Positions 50,583-60,157 of a DNA stretch of 64,000 nt are shown one piece after another. Position 1 is the first letter of the stretch. The number at the start of each line of letters is the position of its first letter. The notes under the pieces are model-generated. The model ran no database searches, had not been told where the DNA came from, and was given only the letters and a program-made list of their open reading frames with translations. Source of the stretch: Paraprevotella stercoravium (GTDB lineage Bacteria; Bacteroidota; Bacteroidia; Bacteroidales; Bacteroidaceae); contig JAHLFU010000017.1 of NCBI GenBank assembly GCA_018883665.1, forward strand, positions 33,616 through 97,615, read 5' to 3'. A program made the translations under genes and the position numbers.

Positions 50583-53213
50583 TTAAAATTCTTGTCCTAA
50601 GATAAAGTGGAAGTTGTTTCCACCTTTTGTACCGAATACTTTGTCGAAACCGTACGCCCAGTCAATACCCATCAGGCCGACCATTGGCAGGAAGATGCGG
50701 ACTCCGACACCGGCAGAACGCTTCATGTCAAATGGATTAAACTTCTTGACATTATTCCATGCATTACCTCCCTCAACAAAAGCCAACGCATAGATATTGG
50801 TTGAAGTTTGGAGCATGAGCGGGTAGCGAAGCTCCAAAGTAAAGCGGTCATAAGCATATCCGGTATAGCCGTTTGGAGTCAACGAACCGTTTGAATAACC
50901 GCGCAGTCCGATAGTCTCTGTTGCGTAGTTTGATGAATATCCAGAAGTACCGTCACCTCCTACGTAGAATGTTTCAAATGGAGATGGTTTGTACTGGTTA
51001 TATGAGCCTACAATACCAAATTCCACACGGGTCATCAACACCGGACATTTGTTCTTTCCGGTTAAAGCCGTATAGGTCTTGCTTCTGAATTTCCATTTGT
51101 GATACTCCACCCATTTGTATTTCTTTTGAAGTTCATTCTGATATGAAGAACTTTGGTAATCATTACCCAATGACTTGTAGTCGATGTTGTCAAATAACGA
51201 GTAAGGCGGCGTTAATGAAACTGAGAAGGAGAATTCAGATCCTCTTCTTGGATAAATCTGGTTGTCCGTAGAGTTTCTTCCAAGTGTCAGGTTCAGATTG
51301 ATGTTATTGCAAGTACCATTGGCAATGAGGAAGTATCTCCAGTCTTTCAGAACATATCGGTTATACGATAAGCTTGTCATTAACGTGAAATAGTCGTCCG
51401 GCCACCGTAAACGTTTACCCCATCCGAGTGAAACTCCAAATACCTTAACATACTTATCAGGATCGTAGAAGTTCTCATAATAGTTAGAACTTGTTGATCC
51501 CAGACCATAGAGGTAATTGTAATAGCTGTTATAGTATGCTTCGTTATAGAAACGGTCGTTTACCTCAGTCTGTTTGGAGTAGAAAGCGGAGAAGGAAAGA
51601 CTGTTCGGTCGCTTGCCGCCAAACCACGGATTCAGATAACTGATGCTGTATGACTGATAATATTGTCCGTTGGTTTCACCGCTGATACTGAAGGTTTCTC
51701 CATTACCTTGCGGAAGAATTCCACGGCGCAATCCGTCTTTATTGAATAGATTGGCCATACAGAAGTTGGAGAACTTCAATCCGATACGTCCGATGACACC
51801 TGTTTGTCCGTAACCCAATGAGAATTCAATCTGGTCGTTTGACTTTGAAGTCAATCCCCAGGAAAGATCTACTGTTCCGGTTTCCGGATCCGGCTGGATA
51901 TCATACTGAATATTTTCCGGGTCGAAGTGTCCCATAGACGCGATTTCGCGGTATGAACGTTCCAATGCCTCCTTGCTGAACAGGTCACCCGGTTTGTTAC
52001 GTAACTCGCGGCGCACGACATTTTCGTAAACACGGTCATTTCCGGAAATCTTTACGTGCTTAATAGTGGCTTGGGTTCCTTCAGAAATACGTATTTCCAA
52101 ATCAATGGAATCCCCGTCAATATTAACTTCTACCGGATCGATGCTGGAGAATACATAACCATTATTCAGATATAGATTGGCAATTGCATCCTCATCCATA
52201 TTCAGACGCTTGTTCAACTCTGTCTGATTGTATACATCTCCGCGGTTCATCTTGAGCAGACGATTCAGGAATTCAGTATTGTATAAAGTATTACCGACCC
52301 ATGATATATTGCGCAGATAATATTTTTGTCCTTCGTCAATTTTTACGTAGATGTTTACGGTCTTTTCATCATGATTCCATACACTGTCTGCTACAATCAT
52401 GGCGTCACGGTATCCCAACTCATTGTATTTGTTGATCAGGTTCTGCTTGTCTTCTTCGTAATTTTCAGGGACGAATTTCTTTGTACGGAACCAGCTGGCA
52501 ACCTTACCCTTTTCGTTGGTTTTCTTAAATGCACCAGGTTTGAATAATGTTCCTTTGATCTGTTTGTCGGTCAAGGCTTTGTTCCCATCCAAAACAATCT
52601 GATGAATTTTGATTTTGGACTTCTTGTCGACATTAACATCCAGAATCACCTTGTTGTTTTCGTTGATGTCATCTCTTTGTATGAAGTGGATTTCCGCATT
52701 TTTATATCCTTTTTCTTCAAAATATCTTTTTGCCAGGATTTCCGCTTTGTCGAGCATATTCGGAGTGATCTGGGCGTCTTTAATCAAACCCAGTTTGGAT
52801 TCCAGATCTTCTTTTTCGGATTTTTTGACTCCGTTGTAATTGATTTGGGATATTCTGGGACGCTGGCTTAATTGAATATGTAGAAAAGCTTTCTGGTCTA
52901 CAATACTGTCCACTTCAATTTTGACATTGGAGAAAAAACCGTTCTTCCAGTATCGTTTTACGGCTTGGGTGATTTCCTCGCCAGGCAGGCTGATTTTTTG
53001 TCCTACCGACAGTCCGGATATGCCGATAAGCAGATAATCGTCGTAGTTTTTGACTCCATCTACGCGGATTCCTCCAATTGTACATTCAATAGGAGTTCTG
53101 GAATATTCAATATCCGGTTTGATTTGAATATTCTTATTGTCTTGCGCCCATGAAGAAGTGATGTTCCCGCAGAGGATTGCGGTGGTCAGTCCTATTATGA
53201 ATTTCTGTTTCAT
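50583..53213 (-). CDS. bamA: Outer-membrane protein assembly factor BamA
   Basis: 876 residues from the ATG at 53213. The frame is open upstream to 53339, but that would overlap uppS; the chosen start gives a clean signal peptide (ending 'SSWAQ'). Five POTRA domains occupy about 30-430 ('GGIRVDGVKNYDDYLLIGI' opens the first) and a 16-strand barrel the rest, ending in Phe ('HFILGQEF') as the outer-membrane insertion signal. It folds beta-barrel proteins into the outer membrane, consistent with the ompH/skp genes directly downstream. Confidence 0.96.
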   Translation of the reverse strand: MKQKFIIGLTTAILCGNITSSWAQDNKNIQIKPDIEYSRTPIECTIGGIRVDGVKNYDDYLLIGISGLSVGQKISLPGEEITQAVKRYWKNGFFSNVKIEVDSIVDQKAFLHIQLSQRPRISQINYNGVKKSEKEDLESKLGLIKDAQITPNMLDKAEILAKRYFEEKGYKNAEIHFIQRDDINENNKVILDVNVDKKSKIKIHQIVLDGNKALTDKQIKGTLFKPGAFKKTNEKGKVASWFRTKKFVPENYEEDKQNLINKYNELGYRDAMIVADSVWNHDEKTVNIYVKIDEGQKYYLRNISWVGNTLYNTEFLNRLLKMNRGDVYNQTELNKRLNMDEDAIANLYLNNGYVFSSIDPVEVNIDGDSIDLEIRISEGTQATIKHVKISGNDRVYENVVRRELRNKPGDLFSKEALERSYREIASMGHFDPENIQYDIQPDPETGTVDLSWGLTSKSNDQIEFSLGYGQTGVIGRIGLKFSNFCMANLFNKDGLRRGILPQGNGETFSISGETNGQYYQSYSISYLNPWFGGKRPNSLSFSAFYSKQTEVNDRFYNEAYYNSYYNYLYGLGSTSSNYYENFYDPDKYVKVFGVSLGWGKRLRWPDDYFTLMTSLSYNRYVLKDWRYFLIANGTCNNINLNLTLGRNSTDNQIYPRRGSEFSFSVSLTPPYSLFDNIDYKSLGNDYQSSSYQNELQKKYKWVEYHKWKFRSKTYTALTGKNKCPVLMTRVEFGIVGSYNQYKPSPFETFYVGGDGTSGYSSNYATETIGLRGYSNGSLTPNGYTGYAYDRFTLELRYPLMLQTSTNIYALAFVEGGNAWNNVKKFNPFDMKRSAGVGVRIFLPMVGLMGIDWAYGFDKVFGTKGGNNFHFILGQEF

Positions 53214-53226
53214 GTGTTTGAGTCCT

Positions 53227-53967
53227 TTATTGTTCTGCCACTTGTTCACTGGTTTTGCCAAATCTTCTTTCTCGTGACTGATAATCAACGATGGCTTTAC
53301 AGAATTCTTCTTCGGTAAAGTCTGGCCAATATGTATCACAGAAATAAAGTTCCGTGTATGCGCATTGCCAGAGCAAATAGTTGCTGATTCTGAGTTCGCC
53401 GCCTGTACGGATAAGTAAATCCGGATCTGGCATGAAGTTGGTATTCAGGTGCTTGCTGATCACCTCTTCATTAATATCTTCTACAGTTAGTTGCCCTTTT
53501 ATGATCTCACTGCTAATATTTTTTATCGCTTGGGTGATTTCCCATCTGGAAGAGTAGCTCAAGGCAATGATCATGGTCATTTTGCTATTTTGAGCTGTAC
53601 GCTGCATGCACTCTTTCAAACGTTGTTGTACGCTTTCCGGTAAGCGTGACTGATCTCCGATGACACGGAACCGTACATTGTTTTTCATGAAAATCTCCTC
53701 TTCCAGATGATCCAGAATTAGTCCCATCAGAGCAGTAATCTCTGCCGCGGGTCTGTTCCAGTTTTCGGTAGAGAATGTGTATAGCGTTAGGTATTTTACA
53801 CCTAGTCTTGTGGCTTCTTCTGTGATCTTCTTAACAGTTTCCACACCTTGTTGGTGCCCTGCAACACGTGGCAGTCCCTGAGCTTTAGCCCACCGACCGT
53901 TTCCATCCATAATGATGGCTACATGCTCAGGAATGCGCGATTTATCTATAAGTTCTTTGTAAGGCAT
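53227..53967 (-). CDS. uppS: Undecaprenyl (isoprenyl) diphosphate synthase
   Basis: 246 residues. 'VAIIMDGNGRWAKAQGLPR' holds the catalytic Asp and the isoprenyl-diphosphate site; 'LTLYTFSTENWNRP' and 'DLLIRTGGELRISNYLLWQC' are the other conserved blocks. It makes the C55 lipid carrier for peptidoglycan and surface glycans, such as those of the cluster at 27-36 kb. It starts five bases after the DUF6089 gene and ends 13 bases before bamA. Confidence 0.97.
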   Translation of the reverse strand: MPYKELIDKSRIPEHVAIIMDGNGRWAKAQGLPRVAGHQQGVETVKKITEEATRLGVKYLTLYTFSTENWNRPAAEITALMGLILDHLEEEIFMKNNVRFRVIGDQSRLPESVQQRLKECMQRTAQNSKMTMIIALSYSSRWEITQAIKNISSEIIKGQLTVEDINEEVISKHLNTNFMPDPDLLIRTGGELRISNYLLWQCAYTELYFCDTYWPDFTEEEFCKAIVDYQSRERRFGKTSEQVAEQ

Positions 53968-53972
53968 ATATA

Positions 53973-54689
53973 CTAGTTATTACATAATCTGTATTTGGGA
54001 AATAAATCATAGGTGATATAGAGCAGACTCATCGAATAGCAGTCTTTATTTTTCAGACCTTTGGCTGGAATACCGTAGGGGTGAATTGCTTGAGCTCCTT
54101 CCGGGTCTGTTGTGTCTAATGCGTCACTGGTTGTGAAGCGGATACTCCATTCAAAACCTATATTAATTCTTTCCTTTAATTTATATTTAACTCCTACCCC
54201 TATCGGGATATTAAATCCCACGATAATGTCTGCAGGTTTAGGGGCAAAGGTCAGTCCGGCACCGAGTAACATGTAGGGGGTGATTCTGCTGTTGTCTTTG
54301 TAGCTCTTTCCAGTACCATAACCCCAAAAATTGAATTCAAATTGGGCACCTAAATCAAATACATTTCTGGTGAATGTTACTGTTGCCGGTGTTCCACCTT
54401 CTGTTGAGGGTGCATATCCGTCTTCCGGAATGAAAACATTTTGATTGTCTCCTTTTATATGTCCCAGGAACAGATTGCCTTTTATAGCCATTCTGGGATT
54501 GAAAATGTAGCGCGCCATAATACCTCCGCTACCTCCCAGGTTTCGAAAAGGGGTATTGTTCAGGTCGCCAAGATAAAAACTTCCTCCTAAGGCACCGCCC
54601 AATTCCATTCTGTATTCCAGTTCCTGTCCGCTGACCGGATGTATTCCGGTTATCAAGATCAGAAGCCAAATGAAGATTGCTTTTTTCAT
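53973..54689 (-). CDS. DUF6089-family outer-membrane beta-barrel protein
   Basis: 238 residues with a signal peptide ending 'HPVSGQ'. Alternating beta strands ('LGGALGGSFYLGDLNNTPF', 'GIMARYIFNPRMAIKGNL') predict a small outer-membrane barrel. This family sits ahead of uppS-bamA in Bacteroidetes. The function is not known; a role in envelope assembly is suggested by position only. Confidence 0.8.
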   Translation of the reverse strand: MKKAIFIWLLILITGIHPVSGQELEYRMELGGALGGSFYLGDLNNTPFRNLGGSGGIMARYIFNPRMAIKGNLFLGHIKGDNQNVFIPEDGYAPSTEGGTPATVTFTRNVFDLGAQFEFNFWGYGTGKSYKDNSRITPYMLLGAGLTFAPKPADIIVGFNIPIGVGVKYKLKERINIGFEWSIRFTTSDALDTTDPEGAQAIHPYGIPAKGLKNKDCYSMSLLYITYDLFPKYRLCNN

Positions 54690-54717
54690 GCCTTAATGTT
54701 TCTTGGGATGTTATTCT

Positions 54718-56085
54718 TTACTTTTTGTTGAATCCCAGTTCGTTTAAACGTCCTTTCCAGACAGATGAGCCACAAATCAACCAAATAAAATGGTCAGAGT
54801 CTACAGCGGCAGTTACCTGTTGTGTCGTTCCTTTTACCGGGAATGGCATTACGATTTCGTCATCTTCTTTCCAGGTAATGCCGTTATCCTTGCTGATATA
54901 GAGCTTGTTGTAGGCTACCTGATCTTTTCCGTTGACCGGCTTGCCTCCAAAGGCAATAATCTGATTGTTGTAATAAATTAAAGATAAATCGCTTAGATTC
55001 GGACAAGTATATGTATTTTCACTATTTGTCGGAAAATACATCCAATCCAGATTTTCATTGCTGTTTGTCAAAAACAGTTTGCTCCAGATTACGGCGGTTG
55101 TATCCTGGGTGTATATTTCTGGCGCTCTGTTTCCAATCATCATCATTCGTTGATTGCCATTATTCAAGGAATAATATATTCCGGCCAGATCCTGTGTCGG
55201 AAGCCAGTCCGTAGGAGAGTCCAAGACGTCTTTAATCCAAGTTTTTCCATCGTTTTCGCTATAAACGATTTCGTTGTTGCTCAATGCGAATAGTTTGGAG
55301 GCTCCTCCCGCAATCAGGTGAGTGATATACTGCTCTGTGCTAACAGCAGTCCAAGTTGTTCCGTCGGCAGAAGTGAGCAACTTTCCATTTTTTGTATTCA
55401 AATATAATTTGTCATCCAAGACCGTGAGTGAGCGAACCTCGGCGGCATCGCATCCTGTTGTAGAAACTTGATCCCAGTTATTTCCGTTCCAGGTTGTGGC
55501 ATATATGGTACCGTATTTGTCACCAAGCACAAAAATGTGGTTATTCCAAAAGACAGCTTTAGTCTGTTGCATGTCTTCAAACGGAGCATTATCTGCTATC
55601 TTTTGCCAAACAAATTTTTCGCCGTCTTGCTGGTGTACATTCAATTTCATTTCATAATCCCGATATGCTTGTCCGTCACTGGACATTACCCGGAAGGTCA
55701 GCAGATAAGAGAAATCAATAGAGTCGGAAGAACTGTATATTTTCCATTCAGGTTCCGCTTCTCCGGCAATACAGTAGGCAACACTTCCTGCCGCAGAGAT
55801 CGAAGCCAAAATACTTTCTGGATGGCTGCCGTAGGGCAGAGAGTCCCGGTTGTAGATTTTATTGTTCAGCTGATCAATGGTCATGGGGAAATAACTGCCG
55901 GAGTAGTTGGTTGTATAGGTACTGTCCGCTCCGTCAGATCCTGTTGTGTGCATGGTACGCTTAACCTGTCCCAAAGTAAACCCTGTGATGATGGCTTCGT
56001 TGCTCAGAGTATAATTGATTTCATCACTGCATGATCCTAAAAAACTAGCCAGGATTGCAATGATCGGAAGAAATAATTTTCTCAT
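54718..56085 (-). CDS. DUF6242-family lipoprotein, beta-propeller-like
   Basis: 455 residues with lipobox 'FLGSCSDE' (Cys19). The N-terminal domain (about 25-150) is beta-rich; from about 165 on, repeated units with Trp and Asp-box-like turns ('SADGTTWTAVS', 'SENDGKTWIKDV', 'SKDNGITWKEDD') indicate a BNR/sialidase-type beta-propeller. It is surface or periplasm bound and its ligand is unknown. It leads the DUF6089-uppS-bamA unit. Confidence 0.82.
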   Translation of the reverse strand: MRKLFLPIIAILASFLGSCSDEINYTLSNEAIITGFTLGQVKRTMHTTGSDGADSTYTTNYSGSYFPMTIDQLNNKIYNRDSLPYGSHPESILASISAAGSVAYCIAGEAEPEWKIYSSSDSIDFSYLLTFRVMSSDGQAYRDYEMKLNVHQQDGEKFVWQKIADNAPFEDMQQTKAVFWNNHIFVLGDKYGTIYATTWNGNNWDQVSTTGCDAAEVRSLTVLDDKLYLNTKNGKLLTSADGTTWTAVSTEQYITHLIAGGASKLFALSNNEIVYSENDGKTWIKDVLDSPTDWLPTQDLAGIYYSLNNGNQRMMMIGNRAPEIYTQDTTAVIWSKLFLTNSNENLDWMYFPTNSENTYTCPNLSDLSLIYYNNQIIAFGGKPVNGKDQVAYNKLYISKDNGITWKEDDEIVMPFPVKGTTQQVTAAVDSDHFIWLICGSSVWKGRLNELGFNKK

Positions 56086-56114
56086 TACGGTGTTCGATTA
56101 TGATTTTAATTTTG

Positions 56115-56122
56115 CAAAAATA
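56115..56122 (-). promoter_or_regulatory. -7 box of the DUF6242-bamA unit
   Basis: The minus strand reads TATTTTTG, 29 bases upstream of the ATG. Confidence 0.6.
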
Positions 56123-56217
56123 CTCACATTTTTTTCTTTGACGAAAATTAATTCGTTGAATTATCTAAAATTATGGATAAAAACCGTGCTTCTGTTTCTA
56201 TTTGAGTTCAAACGCTA

Positions 56218-57300
56218 TCAGAATGATTTTGCGCAAGCTCCCAGATTCTGTTCAAAACATAGGATGTCGTGCAGATGATACTGTTTGATAACCGAAGGAA
56301 TACGTGTGGGGATAAGGGGAGCATCAATACCCTTTTTCAGGGATATCGGGCTGCGTTCTATATAAATTTCATCCCACAAGCCTTGACTGATAAACTGCTG
56401 TAAAACAGATGATCCTCCTTCTACCAGCAAGGACAGAATGTTTTTTTGATATAAGTCGTTCATAATTTGAGTCAGTAAATTATGAGTTCTGTCCAACACT
56501 TGTACAGATACATGTTTGGGCAATGCTGACGGATCATGTTCGGAACTGGTCGTATAAATAAGGGTCGGTTGTGTCGTTTCCTGGAATATTTTTAGATTTT
56601 TAGGAAATTTTCCCCGTGTATCTATAATCAGACGTAGGGGAGAGGAACCTCCCCAAAAACGTACGTTCAGTGATGGATTGTCTTTTATGGCTGTTCCGCC
56701 TCCTACGAGAATAGCCTGATGTTCTGCCCGTCGCTTATGTACCAGAACGCTTGTTTCCGGTGTGGAAAATACATAGGCGGGCTGTTGTTCGTCAGTACGT
56801 GCCGCATCCATATAGCGATCTGCTGATTCGGCCCATTTCAAAGTGATAAACGGACGCTTGTATTGATGAAAAGTGATAAAGTGTTTGTTTAGTTCCAGGC
56901 ACTCTTTTTCTTTGACACCTACAACAACCTCAATGCCTGCATCAAGCAGTTTTTGGATTCCCCGTCCGGCAACTTTGGCAAATGGATCACGGCAACCGAT
57001 GACCACGCGCGGTATGCCCTTTTCTACAATCAGATCCGCACAAGGAGGGGTCTTGCCATAATGGGCGCAAGGTTCCAAACTTACGTACATGGTAGATTCG
57101 CGGAGCAGGTCCTGGTTCTTGACCGAAGCGATGGCATTTACTTCGGCATGTCCCTCACCGCAACGGATGTGGTATCCTTCTCCAATAATCTGATCCCGCC
57201 AAACGATAACGGCCCCTACCATCGGATTTGGGGCTGTAGTTAAAATGCCGTTGCGCGCCAGTTGCAGGCAACGTTCCATGTATATTTCTTTAAATTCCAT
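56218..57300 (-). CDS. ribD: Bifunctional riboflavin biosynthesis deaminase/reductase
   Basis: 360 residues. The N-terminal deaminase domain has the zinc motifs 'GHAEVNAI' and 'EPCAHYGKTPPCADL'; the C-terminal reductase (about 145-360) has 'LVGGGTAIKDNPSLNVR' and 'SLLVEGGSSVLQQF'. It performs the second and third steps of riboflavin synthesis. It stands alone here with no FMN riboswitch visible upstream: only 82 bases separate it from the divergent prmC. Confidence 0.96.
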   Translation of the reverse strand: MEFKEIYMERCLQLARNGILTTAPNPMVGAVIVWRDQIIGEGYHIRCGEGHAEVNAIASVKNQDLLRESTMYVSLEPCAHYGKTPPCADLIVEKGIPRVVIGCRDPFAKVAGRGIQKLLDAGIEVVVGVKEKECLELNKHFITFHQYKRPFITLKWAESADRYMDAARTDEQQPAYVFSTPETSVLVHKRRAEHQAILVGGGTAIKDNPSLNVRFWGGSSPLRLIIDTRGKFPKNLKIFQETTQPTLIYTTSSEHDPSALPKHVSVQVLDRTHNLLTQIMNDLYQKNILSLLVEGGSSVLQQFISQGLWDEIYIERSPISLKKGIDAPLIPTRIPSVIKQYHLHDILCFEQNLGACAKSF

Positions 57301-57323
57301 TTCGCTTCTTAGAAAAATAGTAT

Positions 57324-57331
57324 TATGTTTG
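57324..57331 (+). promoter_or_regulatory. Possible -7 box of prmC
   Basis: TATGTTTG lies 52 bases before the prmC start. The -33 element is not clear. Confidence 0.4.
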
Positions 57332-57382
57332 TATTGGTATAAAATCTACTTTTACTGGTAATGAATAAAAAATGATCTGCTT

Positions 57383-58231
57383 GTGAAAAAAGAACAGCAA
57401 TATCTGCAGGATAAACTCCTTACTTGTTACTCCGCTACTGAGGCGGCAGCCATAGCGCGCTGGGTATTCGAAACCCGGTTTCATTATAGTCGCTTAGACT
57501 ATTGTTTGGGCAAAGATAGGGATTTCTCGAAAGAAGAACGGGATGATTTTGAAAATATTGTGTGTCGTTTGCTTGAAAATGAGCCTGTACAGTATGTTTT
57601 GGGGGAAACGGATTTCTGTGATCAGAAGTTTTTGGTCAATCATCATGTGTTGATTCCTCGTCCAGAAACAGAAGAACTGGTGCGTTGGATCGCTTCTGAT
57701 CTTTCGCCATTTCCCGCTGCTTCGCGCATTCTTGATTTAGGTACCGGAAGTGGTTGTATTGCCATATCATTATCCTCTCTTTTGTCTCAGGCTGTGATTT
57801 CGGCTTGTGATATAAGTGAAGACGCGTTGGATATAGCCCGGAAAAACGCCCGAAATCAGAATGTTGCTGTTTCTTTCTTTCAAGAGGATATCCTTCACCC
57901 GCATCATTTGCTTTCTGGAGCAGTTTGGGATGTCTGGGTTAGCAACCCTCCATATATATGTGAGCGGGAACGCAAGGATATGAGTCGTAATGTGTTGGAT
58001 TATGAGCCTTCAACGGCATTGTTTGTTCCAGATGAAGATCCGTTGCTGTTTTATCGTGCAATAGCACGTTTGGGACTTAAAGGACTTTGTCCGGGCGGTT
58101 TCCTGTATTTTGAGATTAATCGGGCTTATGGTGAGCTTACCCGTCAGATGCTTGAAGAGATGGGGTATCAGGAGATTCAGGTCCGCCAGGATCAGTTTGG
58201 TAATGACCGAATGATAAAATGTCGAAGATGA
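57383..58231 (+). CDS. prmC: Release-factor glutamine N5-methyltransferase
   Basis: 282 residues, starting at GTG 57383; the nearby ATGs are out of frame. 'ILDLGTGSGCIAISLS' is the SAM motif and 'VSNPPYI' the NPPY glutamine-methylation signature. It methylates the GGQ glutamine of release factors. The stop overlaps the recX start region (ATGA at 58228). Confidence 0.95.
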   Translation: MKKEQQYLQDKLLTCYSATEAAAIARWVFETRFHYSRLDYCLGKDRDFSKEERDDFENIVCRLLENEPVQYVLGETDFCDQKFLVNHHVLIPRPETEELVRWIASDLSPFPAASRILDLGTGSGCIAISLSSLLSQAVISACDISEDALDIARKNARNQNVAVSFFQEDILHPHHLLSGAVWDVWVSNPPYICERERKDMSRNVLDYEPSTALFVPDEDPLLFYRAIARLGLKGLCPGGFLYFEINRAYGELTRQMLEEMGYQEIQVRQDQFGNDRMIKCRR

Positions 58232-58710
58232 AGGAGTTATCAGAAAAGGAGTTAATCAATAAGGCCGAATGTTATTGTATACAGGCCGAGCGTTGTTGTA
58301 GTGAGGTGTGCCGTAAATTGACGGTGTGGGGGGCCTCTGAAATACAGTCTGCTTCGATTATAGCTCATTTACTTCAGGAACGTTTTATTGATGAAGCACG
58401 TTTTGCCGTAGCTTTTTCCGGGGATAAAATGCGTTATAGTCATTGGGGACGTGTGAAGATCGGTTATGCGTTGAAGGAAAAAGAATTAAGTCAGGAACAT
58501 ATCCGGAATGCTTTGGCACAATTGGATCCGGAAGAGTATGCAGAAATATTGCAGAAAACTTTGAAGGAGAAATGGACTCAGGTAAAAGGGAAAAATGATT
58601 ACGAATGTCGTCAAAAAGTTATCCGTTTTGCTTTGGGACGAGGTTTTGCTATGCAAGAAATTCTGAACGCATTGGATGCTTTGGGGCGAGGAGGGGATGA
58701 TGAATACTAA
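58219..58710 (+). CDS. recX: RecX-family regulatory protein
   Basis: Up to 163 residues; Met4 at 58228, forming an ATGA overlap with prmC, is an equally good start. Three helical RecX repeats are visible ('SEIQSASIIAHLLQERFIDE', 'WGRVKIGYALKEKELSQEHI', 'ECRQKVIRFALGRGFAMQEI'). It probably inhibits RecA filaments. It overlaps comF at its 3' end. Confidence 0.88.
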   Translation: MSKMKELSEKELINKAECYCIQAERCCSEVCRKLTVWGASEIQSASIIAHLLQERFIDEARFAVAFSGDKMRYSHWGRVKIGYALKEKELSQEHIRNALAQLDPEEYAEILQKTLKEKWTQVKGKNDYECRQKVIRFALGRGFAMQEILNALDALGRGGDDEY

Positions 58711-59404
58711 AGAATTCCGGCGTTCCCTCCGTGCTTGTGCCGATGTGTTTTTTCCTCGTCTCTGTGTCGTGTGTGGTACACGTCTTGCTCTTGATGAACA
58801 GCAACTTTGTGTCGCTTGTCTGCATCAGTTGCCTTTAGTTCGTTTTTCTTCTCTTACGGAGAATCCCATGACAGACCGCTTTGTCGGTATTCATTCTGTC
58901 TGCAAGGCTGCTTCTTGCTTTCATTATCAAAAAGGGGCCACAGTAAATCGTATTCTTTTTGATTTGAAATATCGTGATAATCCGCAAGTGGGATTCGTCT
59001 TGGGACGCTTTATGGCCAGAATGCTGACGGGACGTGTTGAGGATATAGATGTTATTTTACCAGTGCCGTTATCGCATATACGGCGCTGGCAGCGTGGATA
59101 TAATCAAAGTGAATGGCTGGCTCGTGGAGTGGCTGCAATTACAGGTTTGCCAGTATGTTCTGATGCCGTAAAACGAGTTCGCAATAATCCAACGCAGACA
59201 CGTTTGGACCGATGGGGGCGTTTGGAAAATGTAGATTCTATATTTAAACTGACCCGGAATTGTTCAGTCTTATCCGGGAAGCATCTTTTGTTAATAGATG
59301 ATGTGTTTACGACGGGTGCCACGATACTTTCACTTTGCGATACTTTGAAGGCTGTTCCCGGAACACGTTTCAGTATTCTTACTTTAGCCTGGGCCGGAGG
59401 GTAA
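58697..59404 (+). CDS. ComF-family phosphoribosyltransferase-like protein
   Basis: 235 residues from 58697 (58700 also possible). A G-rich Shine-Dalgarno gaggagggg (58686-58694) supports this rather than the ATG at 58676. An N-terminal zinc ribbon ('LCVVCGTRLALDEQQLCVAC') precedes a PRTase fold with the PRPP loop 'LLLIDDVFTTGATILSL'. ComF aids DNA uptake in competent species; its role here is unproven. The start overlaps the recX end by 14 bases. Confidence 0.9.
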   Translation: MMNTKEFRRSLRACADVFFPRLCVVCGTRLALDEQQLCVACLHQLPLVRFSSLTENPMTDRFVGIHSVCKAASCFHYQKGATVNRILFDLKYRDNPQVGFVLGRFMARMLTGRVEDIDVILPVPLSHIRRWQRGYNQSEWLARGVAAITGLPVCSDAVKRVRNNPTQTRLDRWGRLENVDSIFKLTRNCSVLSGKHLLLIDDVFTTGATILSLCDTLKAVPGTRFSILTLAWAGG

Positions 59405-59465
59405 TTTTGTTCTGTCTAGGCAAAAGTTTTATATATAAGTCATCGTAAAATCTTTGAATTAATTG

Positions 59466-59473
59466 TATATTTG
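59466..59473 (+). promoter_or_regulatory. -7 box of the pyrE unit
   Basis: TATATTTG lies 29 bases upstream of pyrE. No well-placed -33 element is seen. Confidence 0.55.
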
Positions 59474-59502
59474 CATGTCAAACAAAAATAAGCGAATTAA
59501 TT

Positions 59503-60135
59503 ATGGAAACATTAGAGAAAATCTTTGCCTCAAAATTGCTTAACGTAAAAGCGATTAAGTTGCAGCCAACCAATCCTTTCACCTGGGCTTCTGGCTGGAA
59601 ATCACCATTTTATTGTGATAACCGCAAAACTTTGTCCTATCCGGCTTTGCGCAATTTTGTCAAGATTGAAATCTGTCGCTTGATTGAAGAGAATTTTCCT
59701 GAGGTTGATGCTGTAGCTGGAGTGGCTACCGGTGCAATCGCCCAGGGAGCTTTGGTAGCTGACGAACTGAATTTACCGTTTGTATATGTACGTTCCAAAC
59801 CAAAAGATCATGGATTGGAGAACCTGATTGAAGGCGAATTGCGTCCGGGTATGAAAGTCGTTGTCGTTGAAGATCTGATTTCTACCGGCGGTAGCAGTCT
59901 GAAGGCAGTAGAGGCTATCCGTAATAACGGTTGTGAAGTTGTTGGTATGGTTGCTGCTTATACTTACGGTTTTGATGTGGCTCAGAAGGCGTTCAGCGAT
60001 GCAAATGTACGTCTGATTACATTGACTAACTATGAAGCAGTGATTGCTGAGGCTTTGCGCATCGGCTATATTGCAGAGTCAGATGTAGAGTTGTTGAATC
60101 AGTGGCGCAAGGATCCTGCACACTGGAATGTATAA
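59503..60135 (+). CDS. pyrE: Orotate phosphoribosyltransferase
   Basis: 210 residues. The PRPP loop is 'VVVVEDLISTGGSSLKAVEA' and the mobile catalytic loop 'VRSKPKDHGLENLIEG'. It makes orotidine 5'-phosphate in pyrimidine synthesis. It is followed after 22 bases by an SRPBCC gene and then argH. Confidence 0.97.
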   Translation: METLEKIFASKLLNVKAIKLQPTNPFTWASGWKSPFYCDNRKTLSYPALRNFVKIEICRLIEENFPEVDAVAGVATGAIAQGALVADELNLPFVYVRSKPKDHGLENLIEGELRPGMKVVVVEDLISTGGSSLKAVEAIRNNGCEVVGMVAAYTYGFDVAQKAFSDANVRLITLTNYEAVIAEALRIGYIAESDVELLNQWRKDPAHWNV

Positions 60136-60157
60136 TCACGAAGGAATCCTATAGAAT

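Noticed and set aside
53214..53339. Earlier start of bamA
   Set aside because: It would run into uppS and hide the signal peptide; the ATG at 53213 gives a clean signal peptide.
57301..57382. FMN riboswitch for ribD
   Set aside because: The 82-base gap is too short and shows no conserved riboswitch sequence.
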